From: Zobellia roscoffensis
GTDB lineage: Bacteria > Bacteroidota > Bacteroidia > Flavobacteriales > Flavobacteriaceae
Assembly (NCBI RefSeq): GCF_015330165.1
Contig: NZ_JADDXT010000002.1
Coordinates: 1 to 64,000 of the forward strand
Direction of reading: 5' to 3'
DNA length: 64,000 nucleotides
The number at the start of each line of letters is the position of its first letter. Position 1 is the first letter of the stretch. Positions 43,936-53,017 of this stretch are shown here, piece by piece. The notes under the pieces were generated by a model that saw only the letters and a list, made by a program, of their open reading frames with translations, was not told the origin of the DNA and did not search any database. The position numbers and the translations under genes are program-made.

Positions 43936-44224
43936 TTAGCTACAGGAAAAGCATTCCATTTTAAAACTTTTTACTGTTAACCGATGCACACAACCATCTG
44001 TCTTATCTTTTGGCTTACTAACTTGAGCCGAAAGTTCAAAAGGCACCAAATTACCATTTACTTCTCTATAGTCTTCAAATTATATAGAACCATACAAAAA
44101 ATCTTTTGCAGGTTTAGGATTATTTCTTATTGTAAATACTAAGGCTTCAACAAGCCTACTGTCTTTACCAATATACAGAAATAGTGGAAAGAATAGCCGT
44201 TAAAATTTTTAATAGATTTTTCAT
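43936..44224 (-). pseudogene. Decayed secreted-protein gene
   Basis: On the minus strand a start with a signal peptide (MKNLLKILTAILSTISVYW) hits TAA after 19 codons. In the next frame a protein-like sequence continues, RLVEALVFTIRNNPKPAKDF then LYGSI, a stop at 44082-44080, and FEDYREVNGNLVPFELSAQV through CVHRLTVKSFKMECFSCS to a final stop. The EDYREVNGNLVPFEL segment resembles the end of LolA-type or DUF4292-like secreted proteins. A large internal deletion plus a nonsense mutation explain the pattern. The stretch 43879-44331 has no other gene. Confidence 0.6.
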
Positions 44225-44269
44225 GGGAAGCTGGTTGAAACCGGTTCTGTTGTTAACGATTAGAAAGAA

Positions 44270-44299
44270 ATAAACCCTCCACCTAAGTGGAAGGTTTAT
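44270..44299 (-). terminator. Terminator after the AhpD-like gene
   Basis: ATAAACCCTCCAC and GTGGAAGGTTTAT form a 13-bp stem with one mismatch around CTAA, followed on the minus strand by a T-rich stretch. Confidence 0.75.
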
Positions 44300-44331
44300 G
44301 CACTACCATCAAACTTCGTAAGCTAACAACA

Positions 44332-44895
44332 TTAGGCAGTTTGTCCTTCTTTTTTCCAAGCGAATTTTTGAAAAGCATCATCCACTGGAGTTTCAGCAAT
44401 ATGGTTTACATAGTTACTGATTACTTTTTGAGAAAGACCTAAAATAATCTCCAATAATTGTCTTTCTTCATAACCGGCAGCGTAAAACGCTTGAATGTCC
44501 TCTTCTTTGATATACCCTCTGTCACGAACAATTTTCAATGTAGTTTCGTGTAATACCTGTAATTTCTCAGATGGTAATTCCGTGCCATTTCTTAAAGCTT
44601 CGGTAATTGCATCATCAACTTTCATCATTTTTGCTATAGCCGTGTGGGCAGGAACACAATAATGACATTCATGCTCTACGTTAATAGTTTGCCATACCAC
44701 TGTAAGTTCATCGTTATCAAAAGATGAATTAACAAAAAGTTCGTGAATGGACTGATATGCATTTAATAGACCTGGTGCCCCAGCCAATACCCCGTGTAAA
44801 TTAGGGATATTACCGTATGCCTTAATCGATTTTTCCAATAATGGCTTACTTTCTTCCGGTGCTGTTTCTAAAGTGTGAATCTTTAATGTGCTCAT
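44332..44895 (-). CDS. Carboxymuconolactone decarboxylase / AhpD-like protein
   Basis: The 187 residues are helical with the redox motif ECHYCVPAHT, matching the ExxCxxxH pattern of AhpD-like peroxidase partners. FVNSSFDNDELTVVWQTINV precedes it. Such proteins reduce peroxides or partner proteins through the Cys pair. A perfect palindrome 45 bases upstream is repeated at the promoter of the adjacent TetR gene, so TetR control is likely. Confidence 0.9.
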   Translation of the reverse strand: MSTLKIHTLETAPEESKPLLEKSIKAYGNIPNLHGVLAGAPGLLNAYQSIHELFVNSSFDNDELTVVWQTINVEHECHYCVPAHTAIAKMMKVDDAITEALRNGTELPSEKLQVLHETTLKIVRDRGYIKEEDIQAFYAAGYEERQLLEIILGLSQKVISNYVNHIAETPVDDAFQKFAWKKEGQTA

Positions 44896-44939
44896 AATTC
44901 TTATATTTCAATTAATTATTATTTATATCCTCATTTATT

Positions 44940-44957
44940 ACTAAGCAAATGCTTAGT
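44940..44957. promoter_or_regulatory. TetR-type operator before the AhpD-like gene
   Basis: ACTAAGCA-AA-TGCTTAGT is a perfect 18-bp palindrome in the 79-bp gap between the TetR stop and the AhpD-like start. The same half-site occurs at 45561-45578. Confidence 0.65.
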
Positions 44958-44974
44958 TTGTGTGTAAAAAATTT

Positions 44975-45538
44975 TTAGATGTTCAAAAATGAAATTTCAA
45001 TGGTGTCATTAAGTTTCCTTTGGTCGTAAACTTTTGATGAAACTGACAATCCTAATAAACAGTTCATTAAATAATTTGCTTTCCGTTGTGCTTCCTCTTC
45101 ATTACTCTCATCTTCCTGTAAAAGATTAGTCAAGAATAACTGTTTAATATTATTAGCAAAACCTATTAATTGCTCCATAACAAAAGGGTCTGAACCATCT
45201 TTCATTTCGTTCACCGTATTGGTTACCAAACACCCTCTATTTTTATCTCCTTCTTTGGCGAACTCCAAAAAATCATAGAAGTATTGCTTAATACCTTCTT
45301 TACCGTTTTTAGAGGCTTTTAGTTTATCCGTAATACAGCAAATTTGTTTTTTATAATTATTTATGCTCTCAATAAAAACACCCTGCTTGTTACCAAAACT
45401 AGAATAAATAGAAAATTGGTTGATACCCATTTCCTTCTCCAACATACGAACAGTAGTAGCTTCGTAGCCATTACGCCAGAATAAGGCCGTTGCCTTTTCT
45501 ATTACTTCTTGCTCGTTATATTGCTTTTTTCTAGCCAT
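44975..45538 (-). CDS. TetR-family transcriptional repressor
   Basis: The 187 residues have an N-terminal TetR HTH (about 8-55: VIEKATALFWRNGYEATTVR and INQFSIYSSFGNKQGVF) and a helical ligand domain of the TetR_C type with Cys in RGCLVTNTVNEM, the pattern of the AcuR/NemR-like group that may sense electrophiles. Operator copies at its own promoter and before the AhpD-like gene point to autoregulation and control of that gene. The ligand is unknown. Confidence 0.92.
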   Translation of the reverse strand: MARKKQYNEQEVIEKATALFWRNGYEATTVRMLEKEMGINQFSIYSSFGNKQGVFIESINNYKKQICCITDKLKASKNGKEGIKQYFYDFLEFAKEGDKNRGCLVTNTVNEMKDGSDPFVMEQLIGFANNIKQLFLTNLLQEDESNEEEAQRKANYLMNCLLGLSVSSKVYDQRKLNDTIEISFLNI

Positions 45539-45556
45539 TGTTTCTAAACTACATTA

Positions 45557-45587
45557 CAAAACTAAGCACTTGCTTTGAAATGAACAA
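45557..45587 (-). promoter_or_regulatory. tetR promoter overlapped by its operator
   Basis: On the minus strand TTG (45587-45585), 20 bases, then TAGTTTTG (45564-45557) form a full promoter. An operator copy (45561-45578: ACTAAGCA-CT-TGCTTTGA, one half perfect, the other 6 of 8) overlaps the -7 element, so a bound repressor would block polymerase. Confidence 0.65.
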
Positions 45588-45615
45588 GTTATTAAGAATA
45601 CTTTAGCTTTTCCCC

Positions 45616-45671
45616 AAAAAAAACAGCTCAAAACATCAATTCATAGCCCCATGAATTTGAGTTTCGAGCTG
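45616..45671 (-). terminator. Terminator of the flippase-GT4-GT2 operon
   Basis: Two 21-base arms (45624-45644 and 45651-45671) pair with four mismatches around AGCCCC. On the minus strand eight T follow. Confidence 0.85.
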
Positions 45672-45696
45672 CCCGAGAATTAAGGAATACTTTTGT

Positions 45697-46836
45697 TTAT
45701 CTATAAGAAACGGCAATTTTAGCCAGTTGCCCAACAATCTTAACCGAATCTTTCATGGATAGCTTAGAGCCATCTGCATGAATCCATCTTTTAAGTGGCT
45801 GTTCACAAATAATACGTTTGGCTTCTTCTTTGCCGTAATGCTTTCTCATTCGCATAAAAATCTCCACATCAAAAAGCCATTTGGTAATGAACTTTTTATT
45901 AAACATGGTAGAAGCAATTTCACGATCCATTATTTTAGCTCCACACTGTGTGTCCTTAAAAGGCATACCCAATATGGTCTGTATAATCATATTAATGGTC
46001 ATGCTTATAATTTTACGAGCGGACTCTTTAGTGATGTTCGCTCCCATTCTACTTATTCTAGAACCGCTCACAATTTTAAAATGAGAACTTTCTATGGTTT
46101 TAACTAAATCGTCAAAATCTCTAAAATCTGTTGAAAGGTCAGCATCCAAATAGCCTAAATAATCTAATTGCTCATCTTTTATCATATGTAAGATACCCTG
46201 GCGAACAGCTTCTGCTTTACCTCCATTCTTCTCACAATCATATACACTTATATTGGACTCGTTTCCTTTACGTAGTTCATGCAGCACCTCTAAAGTTTTA
46301 TCGGTACTTCCATCGTTTACAAAACATAAGTGGTATCCTAAATTTGCATGGGCAAAAGCTTTAAATTCCGGACCAGACAAACGTTCCTCTTCATTATAAC
46401 ATGGAATAACTACTCCTACACAATGCTTTTGTAGCATTTGAGCATCTTCGCTTGTCCCGGTTTTCCCTTGAACTTCGGGAGCACCAATAATACGTTTAAT
46501 ACGGGCCGCCATCTCATCTAGACTTACCGGCTTTTTCATGTAGTCATTGATACCTAAATCAAAACCATCTACAATGATTTTTTCATCGGTATTACCTGAC
46601 ATTATCAATATAGGCACATCTGATTTTTTTTCAGCTCGTATGTGTTCTACAACTTGAAGACCGGACATCCCTGGCATGTTAATGTCTACCAGAACCAAAT
46701 TGGGTTGAAAAGTTTCGAATATTTCAATACCCTGTTCGCCCGAGCTAGCGGTTTTAACATCATAACCGAGCTCTAACAATCTCTTTTCAACAGATAGCAA
46801 AATTAATTGCTGGTCATCAATAGCTAATATTTTCAT
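45697..46836 (-). CDS. Response-regulator receiver fused to GT2 glycosyltransferase
   Basis: The 379 residues combine a CheY-like receiver (1-118; Asp7/Asp8, phospho-acceptor Asp51 in LVLVDINMPG, Ser80, Lys102) with a family 2 glycosyltransferase (about 140-340; VVIPCYNEEERL, FVNDGSTDKT, NGGKAEAVRQG, DAD at 231-233, then SGSRI). The transferase part is of the dolichol-phosphate-mannose-synthase type without obvious membrane helices. All receiver residues needed for phosphorylation are present, so activity is probably controlled by phosphorylation. It is the last gene of an operon with a GT4 and a flippase. The donor sugar is unknown. Confidence 0.93.
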   Translation of the reverse strand: MKILAIDDQQLILLSVEKRLLELGYDVKTASSGEQGIEIFETFQPNLVLVDINMPGMSGLQVVEHIRAEKKSDVPILIMSGNTDEKIIVDGFDLGINDYMKKPVSLDEMAARIKRIIGAPEVQGKTGTSEDAQMLQKHCVGVVIPCYNEEERLSGPEFKAFAHANLGYHLCFVNDGSTDKTLEVLHELRKGNESNISVYDCEKNGGKAEAVRQGILHMIKDEQLDYLGYLDADLSTDFRDFDDLVKTIESSHFKIVSGSRISRMGANITKESARKIISMTINMIIQTILGMPFKDTQCGAKIMDREIASTMFNKKFITKWLFDVEIFMRMRKHYGKEEAKRIICEQPLKRWIHADGSKLSMKDSVKIVGQLAKIAVSYR

Positions 46837-46875
46837 GGTGGTACTTTTTATAAGATGTGGGATCCTAATTTTTGT

Positions 46876-48114
46876 TTATGCTTTTACTTTTTCGTGCGTT
46901 AGTCCAATTGCGTTAACGTCTATAATCTGGCCCTTAGATTTTTGAACCTGAATGGCTTTGAAATAATCCAAATACATTTGGGTAATAGTACTCATTGGCA
47001 GGGAACAAGCTGCCGCGTAATTGGATTTGGCCAACTCCGTCCTATACACATCATCGGTAAGAATTTTCTCTATGGCATCTGCCAATGACTCTTTGTTCTC
47101 TGGTAAAAAGAACTCACCTCTATACCCTTCTTCTTGTACAAGCACGCTTAAATCTCCTAAATCAGGCAGAGCAACTGCTTTTCCGTAGCTTCCCGCCTGA
47201 TGTAATACGCCTGAACTACCCGTGGTAGAGGTATACGGAAAGACCACAACAGCACTTTCTCCAAAAATTACTGGTACATCTTCTTCGGCCACATAACCTG
47301 TAAAGCGTATTTGCGGTACATGGCTATATACTTCTTCCATTTTCTTTAGATAACCAGGAGTGTTTGGGCTATCCGTACCAGCAATGACAATTTCTATGTC
47401 TTCATTGCTCCTATTACGGATGACTTCTACGGCCTCTATAAGAACCTCTACTTTCTTGTACGTTCCAAACTTACCAAAAGCCATGACCTGTTTTGGTCCT
47501 GCAGGAAGACCAAAGTCCGGCTCTGGAGGCGTTTCAAAAGAACCATGAGGAATTAAAGCAACGTTTTTCGCTTTATATTTTCCCTCAAGAATGGTCACAT
47601 ATTTACTAATGGTCACCGCCAAAATATCAGATGCCAAAACAAACTTGGTTAAAGTAGTCCCTATAAAACCATATATACTTTGAAGTAATTTACTTTTAGT
47701 AAACCCTGCACTATCTAAATCTACCTGCTCCAATATATTATGCAATAAAGAAATGGTAGGAATACCCTTAAACCTAGTTATGTATGGTAACATTAAACCT
47801 AAAGCTGCCGGTACCTTCTTGTCTCCAAATTTTAAGAACTGTAAATTATAGAGTACAGCGTCCGGCTTATGGGTCTTAATAGCTTTATTAACCGTTAGTA
47901 TGTTTGAATAGCTATTGAAATCCCAACATTCCGAAACTGTAATTTTACAACCCTCCCCCTCAAAAGAAAGGTCTTTGGGTGCTTCCGTTTTATCGGTCAT
48001 TAAAATAATTTCTGTGACTTCTTCTTGCAATCTAAAATGTTTTACAAGATAATATCCGTACTCGGTCAAAGTGACTTTACTTGGTGGATATGCGGTTACA
48101 ATGGCTAATTTCAT
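46876..48114 (-). CDS. GT4-family glycosyltransferase
   Basis: The 412 residues have the GT-B fold: N-terminal MKLAIVTAYPPSKVTLTEYG with a Gly/Tyr acceptor loop, and a C-terminal nucleotide-sugar domain with VMAFGKFGTYKKVEVLIEAV, RFTGYVAEEDVPVIF and the SSGVLHQAGSYGKAVALPD region, where the usual Glu of EX7E is not obvious. It would add a sugar to a lipid-linked or polymer acceptor in the cytosol. It lies 56 bases after the flippase gene and 39 before the GT2 fusion. Confidence 0.92.
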   Translation of the reverse strand: MKLAIVTAYPPSKVTLTEYGYYLVKHFRLQEEVTEIILMTDKTEAPKDLSFEGEGCKITVSECWDFNSYSNILTVNKAIKTHKPDAVLYNLQFLKFGDKKVPAALGLMLPYITRFKGIPTISLLHNILEQVDLDSAGFTKSKLLQSIYGFIGTTLTKFVLASDILAVTISKYVTILEGKYKAKNVALIPHGSFETPPEPDFGLPAGPKQVMAFGKFGTYKKVEVLIEAVEVIRNRSNEDIEIVIAGTDSPNTPGYLKKMEEVYSHVPQIRFTGYVAEEDVPVIFGESAVVVFPYTSTTGSSGVLHQAGSYGKAVALPDLGDLSVLVQEEGYRGEFFLPENKESLADAIEKILTDDVYRTELAKSNYAAACSLPMSTITQMYLDYFKAIQVQKSKGQIIDVNAIGLTHEKVKA

Positions 48115-48170
48115 ACGAATAGATAGGTTTAAGGTTTGGGCTATTTATTTTATATTTTTTACTGTATATA

Positions 48171-49415
48171 TTACCATTTTCGGAATAATTCCTTGTTTGC
48201 AAAATATGCCAGTTGAACTACAAGAAGTATGGACATGGCAATCAATTGCATATAGACCACACTTTCTAAGTTCTCATGATAGAGTACTACTAATACTATT
48301 TGTGAAAGGCCTAATACACCAGATAAAATAACTGGTACGTAATGATCTAATGATAAAAAGTAATAAGCAAAAATGTTTGATATGGCAAACAATGACGTTG
48401 CTAGAGCATACTGCCATAATAAACTAGACATAGCTATATATGAGTCCCCAAACATTAGGGTGATAATGAGTTCAGGAAAAAGATAACATGCCGCAACTAT
48501 TCCTGCTGAAAGTAATCCTATATAGGATACATATTTGAACAGGATGGGCGCCGTTGGCTCTCCGTCTTTTTGTTTTTGTACAACTACAGGCAACAATAGC
48601 ATCACGAACATCCAAGCTACAAAATATACCACTCTACCAATTAAAGCCAATGAGGCGTATAAACCTGCTTCCGTTGGTTCAAAATAGTGCTTAACCAATA
48701 AAACATCACTATTATTTATAATGATTTGAGTTAACTCATAGCAGGCCGTTAACCATATAAATTGGGAGACACGTTTTGCGTTTTCTGGTTGTAACTTTCG
48801 TGATTCCGTAAAAGATATTGATGTACTATCCGAAGGAAAAAGTCCAAACATAAAAGATAGAAATATACCTAGTGCCACTAAAGTTCCTGGTTCAATATCT
48901 AAAAGAAAAAGCAAGGCCATTGTTAATAGTAACCGGCTCCACATCTCTGTCTGATAGGTAATGGATAATTTTCCAAACTCTTGTTTTCCTTGATACGCCC
49001 CTCTATTGACACTCATAAAGAAGTAAATAGGAATACCTATTCCAAAAATGACAAACATCCAATGGCTTTCCGTATTGAATAATGATTGTAACTGTTTTGA
49101 AAAACCGAGGATTAATAAGCCTATGAACAAGCCTACAATACTGGCTTGACGGTAACTGATGTTCTTAAAAACATCCCATTCACTACCTGAAAAAATTACT
49201 GCAAATTTTGCTGTAGCTAATTGAAACGTCATTCCCATAAAGGACAACACCAATAATAAGGTAACCAAAAGTGCCGCTTCCGAAAAAGCAGCCGGACCTA
49301 AAAGCCTACCTAATAAAAGGTTGTATAAGTAGTTTCCGCCATTTACCAAAAGTACGCTTCCCATGAACAACTGTTCTTGGGATACTTTTTTGAACATTAA
49401 TTTGATGGCTGTCAT
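48171..49415 (-). CDS. Polysaccharide flippase-like membrane protein
   Basis: The 414 residues form about 12 membrane helices with the MOP/Wzx-like start SQEQLFMGSVLLVNGGNYLY followed by LLGRLLGPAAFSEAALLV. Members flip lipid-linked sugars or, as in PelG, take part in polymer secretion. It is the first gene of the leftward operon. No Wzy polymerase is recognised nearby. Confidence 0.88.
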   Translation of the reverse strand: MTAIKLMFKKVSQEQLFMGSVLLVNGGNYLYNLLLGRLLGPAAFSEAALLVTLLLVLSFMGMTFQLATAKFAVIFSGSEWDVFKNISYRQASIVGLFIGLLILGFSKQLQSLFNTESHWMFVIFGIGIPIYFFMSVNRGAYQGKQEFGKLSITYQTEMWSRLLLTMALLFLLDIEPGTLVALGIFLSFMFGLFPSDSTSISFTESRKLQPENAKRVSQFIWLTACYELTQIIINNSDVLLVKHYFEPTEAGLYASLALIGRVVYFVAWMFVMLLLPVVVQKQKDGEPTAPILFKYVSYIGLLSAGIVAACYLFPELIITLMFGDSYIAMSSLLWQYALATSLFAISNIFAYYFLSLDHYVPVILSGVLGLSQIVLVVLYHENLESVVYMQLIAMSILLVVQLAYFANKELFRKW

Positions 49416-49605
49416 AGTTTATGAAATCTATTATCTATTTCCTATATTTTGATTAACCCTTACGAATCCTCCTCCTCTGCAATACAAATACACACAACTG
49501 TATATCAGACATTAATCCTTTCGAAGAGTCAGGTTTATGAGAACAATACCTAAACGAAAATTAAATAGATTATTGTAGGAATTAACTTATAATCGATAAA
49601 ATGTA

Positions 49606-49648
49606 GCATTTCACAGAAATATTTTGCATTTCATCGACAAAATGAAAT
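49606..49648. promoter_or_regulatory. Direct and inverted repeats between divergent glycan operons
   Basis: GCATTTCA occurs at 49606-49613 and 49626-49633, exactly 20 bases apart, and ATTTCAT-N7-ATGAAAT forms an inverted repeat (49628-49648). The spacing is about two helical turns, as for LytTR or receiver-type activators. The rest of 49416-49930 shows no gene and no full promoter that I can place. Confidence 0.45.
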
Positions 49649-49930
49649 TTTATAAAGTTGAGTTTATCCTTACTACTGAAAGCGATCTCAGGAAAATTTT
49701 CTCCCTAAAAACATAAAACTCTGTATTACAGCTATTAATAACACTAAACCAATCTTAAATACGTAATCTACAGAAGCAAAAATACCTTCACTTCTCACCT
49801 TTTTATTGTAAAAAAGTTCAACAACGGTTAACTATAGACCAATGGCTCAAAGCCTTAGACCGGCAATACCATCGATGAAATACAATATTAACACCTTTAT
49901 AATGTTATATTTTCTGACAAATAATCACGA

Positions 49931-52900
49931 ATGCAACGTACCAACGTTTTATTAATCTTGGCACTGGTCATAGGTATAGCTTTTCATGGGTCTAGTATCT
50001 TCTTTACCTTAGAAACCACCTATGACGCTTTGATACATTTGTTTTTTGCGGACCATTACGCCAATAGTTGGTTTGAGCCGTGGGACTATAGGTGGTACAC
50101 TGGTTTTACCGTACAAGCTTACCCCCCATTGGTGCATCAAACCATTGGAATTCTATCTCATATTGGCGGACTTAAATTTGGAATGTTCAGCGTTGCCCTC
50201 GTGGCAATTGTTCTATTTATAACGGGTGCTTATAGATTTGGACTTCTAATGACAGGAGACAGAAAAATTGCAGGTTATACCGCACTGCTTGCTGTATTTT
50301 CTTCCACATTTGTAGAAACTCTCCATATTTTTGGGCAATTGCCAAGTATTGTTGGGCTTTCGGTTCTTTTACATTCCTTACCTGAAATTTACCTTTGGGT
50401 AAAGACAGGAAAGCTCAGGTATATAGCCACCAGCCTGTCATTAATTGCCGTAACCGTTACTTCTCATCATGTAACGCCAATTTTTGGAATGGTATTCTTT
50501 ATTTTTCCATTGCTAGGTATGGCCGTAATGGATGCGGCAAGAGATCAAGTAAACAGTTTTAAGGAAGTACGCTTTTGGGTGTTTTATAAACAGTTCAAAA
50601 AATGCTTTTGGCGAATCGTCATATTTGGGTTTTCATCATTGTTCCTGATTGTTACCTGTATATTTCCCTATTGGCTTAACTCAAAGAAAAACCCAATTAC
50701 CCAAGTACCTATTCCACACGGATCTAGGGATAATTTTCTAGAAGTAACCTCATCAGGACTCGTATTTTTTGTTATCCCATGGGGGATTCTGACCTTTATC
50801 CTTCCTTTTCTTTTTTATCGATATTACAGCAGACGCTACATCTTTTTTGGATTGTCGTTCTCTATGTTAACTCTCTTAGGAACTGGTGGAACAACACCGC
50901 TTCCTCTGATACTATTGGGAGAAACCGCTTTTAATATATTGACTCTAGACCGCTTTACCCTTTGGGCGACCATTATGGCCCTGCCTCTTTTTGGTGAATT
51001 TGCCTACCGTATGGTAGAGGGCGATTTAAAAGAACGTATTCAGGAAAATTGGGGGCGTGTTTACCATCGTATTTTGGGAGGTGTAATTATGGGCGGTATT
51101 TTGTTCATGGTCATTTTTACCATGAGTCTTGGTTATTTTAGGCCATCGCAGCCGGCAAAAATAAAGATGCAGCCCATTATCAACTTTTTAAGTCAAGATT
51201 CTCATGACCATTGGCGTTATTTACCACTGGGATTTGGAGATCAAATGGCCTGGTTATCTGCCCAAACAAAGGCCATGACGGTTGACGGCAATTACCATTC
51301 TGCTCGCCGCTTACCCGAACTTACCACAAGGGCAATTGAACGGTTAGAAAATTCAAAGTTTAGGGGTGTTGAGGGAATCGGATCATTACAGCAGTTTTTA
51401 ACGGTACCCGAGAAATACAACCTTAAATACATATTCTCAAACGATAAATTTTACGATCCCATTCTCTATTTCTGCGGATGGCAGCGCTTGCAACAATTAG
51501 AGAACGGAATTATGGTTTGGGAAAAGCTCAACGTTCCACCCTTCCCCACAATAATGCCCAAAGAAGATGTGCCTGTAGGCATTAAAATCATGTGGGGCAT
51601 TATACCCATATTAACGGTGGTCATCGCTTTTATCATCAATATTCAATGGATTTGGATTCGGGCACTAAAAGCTAGGAAACTACCGCAAGGTGAGTTTATT
51701 AAATATGCGCTGGTACATAATAATTTTCCAAAGAAATTGGTTATCATCAATCACATTTGGGCCTTTATTATTTTGATTGTACTAGGTTTTGGCATACACC
51801 TATTCTATATTAAAAATGTAGACCAGATTGCCCCAACTAATGTATTGGAAGCCTATTACGATGCTATAGATTTTAAAGAATTCAATAAAGCACATTCTTT
51901 TTTAAATCCGGATAGTGGGAAAACAATTGCTCAATACATGCTAGAAGTTTCCGTAACAGATGGTATTCTTAGCTCGTACGCAAAACTAGATTCTCTGGGT
52001 ATTGAATTTTTACAACAAAATGACACAAGCGCCCGAGTAAAAGCTGCTACTAGATGGATTACACCGTTAGAAAGTATCCATAAAGATTTTTATCACAGCC
52101 TGATTAAAAAGAAAGGCAAGTGGTACATAGAGCCATCTTCACTGGATAATGATTTACCACCTGACCAATTGTTCACCTCTAATAACACTACGTTTTTTAA
52201 TCATGGTAGACGAAAGATTACCACCCAACAAACGCATCACGAAGATGTTCTAAAACAACCGGTTCTAGAGGTTTTAAAAGCTAAATTGGTCCAGTACCAA
52301 GGTAGTTACAGTATTATTGGCGAACTGCAAAATGTAGATCACGTACCTGCAGATGTGGTTATTAAGGGTACACTTTATAACGATGAAAACAAAGAACTCG
52401 CTACCTACAATGCTAAAGATGTAGCAAAGCATAAATTGATGCCAAAGGAAACCACAACGTTTAGAATTGATTTTGAAGGAATTGCCTGGTCATCCACAAA
52501 AGATACCTTACCTCCTACTTTTGATCCCGACCAGTTTACGCCAATGACTTTTGAAGAGCAACCTACCAAATTTAATCTACAGTGCGCCGGTAACGTTGCC
52601 AATACTGATTTGTACAAACAGGTAAGCCTTCAGGAGTTGATTTTTGAAGGTGATAAAATAAGTGGTACACTCTATAACTCAGGTATCCAAGAGGTAACTA
52701 TTCCGCAGTTATTGATTTCATATTATGACGATGATAAAAAGTTAATTTGGGTAGAGCACGAATTTTTAACCGATGGAGTCCGCATTCAAAGAAAACGATT
52801 TTTCGAGTATGATGTGGCGTGTCTATCGGACATTAAAATCATCAATAGTAGTCTAGAGAATTGTTTTGTAAACGGAAGTCCAAATTCAGAAATAGGCAAA

Positions 52901-53017
52901 AAGCTTTTCCCGAACAGAGACACATCACATGCAGAAGACCAATTGCAACCGTATTCCGGTGATGGATTTCAATATTTAAAATTTGAGTTGAACAGTTATA
53001 TAGGTAACCCGAAATGA
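49931..53017 (+). CDS. Large GT-C-like membrane protein with NTF2-like and FxLYD-like domains
   Basis: The 1028 residues start with about 11-12 membrane helices (residues 5-420). A first extracellular loop reads TYDALIHLFFADHYANSWF, with Asp and His placed as in GT-C transferases that use lipid-phosphate sugars. A soluble loop and another helix pair (about 550 and 610) follow, then an NTF2/SnoaL-like domain (about 635-745), and two FxLYD-like beta domains (about 770-850: SIIGELQNVDHVPADVVI; about 895-970). I infer a membrane enzyme or assembly factor for a cell-surface glycan. No exact family is recognised. It overlaps the next gene by 4 bases. Confidence 0.8.
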   Translation: MQRTNVLLILALVIGIAFHGSSIFFTLETTYDALIHLFFADHYANSWFEPWDYRWYTGFTVQAYPPLVHQTIGILSHIGGLKFGMFSVALVAIVLFITGAYRFGLLMTGDRKIAGYTALLAVFSSTFVETLHIFGQLPSIVGLSVLLHSLPEIYLWVKTGKLRYIATSLSLIAVTVTSHHVTPIFGMVFFIFPLLGMAVMDAARDQVNSFKEVRFWVFYKQFKKCFWRIVIFGFSSLFLIVTCIFPYWLNSKKNPITQVPIPHGSRDNFLEVTSSGLVFFVIPWGILTFILPFLFYRYYSRRYIFFGLSFSMLTLLGTGGTTPLPLILLGETAFNILTLDRFTLWATIMALPLFGEFAYRMVEGDLKERIQENWGRVYHRILGGVIMGGILFMVIFTMSLGYFRPSQPAKIKMQPIINFLSQDSHDHWRYLPLGFGDQMAWLSAQTKAMTVDGNYHSARRLPELTTRAIERLENSKFRGVEGIGSLQQFLTVPEKYNLKYIFSNDKFYDPILYFCGWQRLQQLENGIMVWEKLNVPPFPTIMPKEDVPVGIKIMWGIIPILTVVIAFIINIQWIWIRALKARKLPQGEFIKYALVHNNFPKKLVIINHIWAFIILIVLGFGIHLFYIKNVDQIAPTNVLEAYYDAIDFKEFNKAHSFLNPDSGKTIAQYMLEVSVTDGILSSYAKLDSLGIEFLQQNDTSARVKAATRWITPLESIHKDFYHSLIKKKGKWYIEPSSLDNDLPPDQLFTSNNTTFFNHGRRKITTQQTHHEDVLKQPVLEVLKAKLVQYQGSYSIIGELQNVDHVPADVVIKGTLYNDENKELATYNAKDVAKHKLMPKETTTFRIDFEGIAWSSTKDTLPPTFDPDQFTPMTFEEQPTKFNLQCAGNVANTDLYKQVSLQELIFEGDKISGTLYNSGIQEVTIPQLLISYYDDDKKLIWVEHEFLTDGVRIQRKRFFEYDVACLSDIKIINSSLENCFVNGSPNSEIGKKLFPNRDTSHAEDQLQPYSGDGFQYLKFELNSYIGNPK

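Noticed and set aside
46876..49415. True Pel operon (pelF-pelG)
   Set aside because: The gene types resemble Pel, but the GT4 lacks the PelF-type N-terminal region and PelD, PelE and PelC are not seen.
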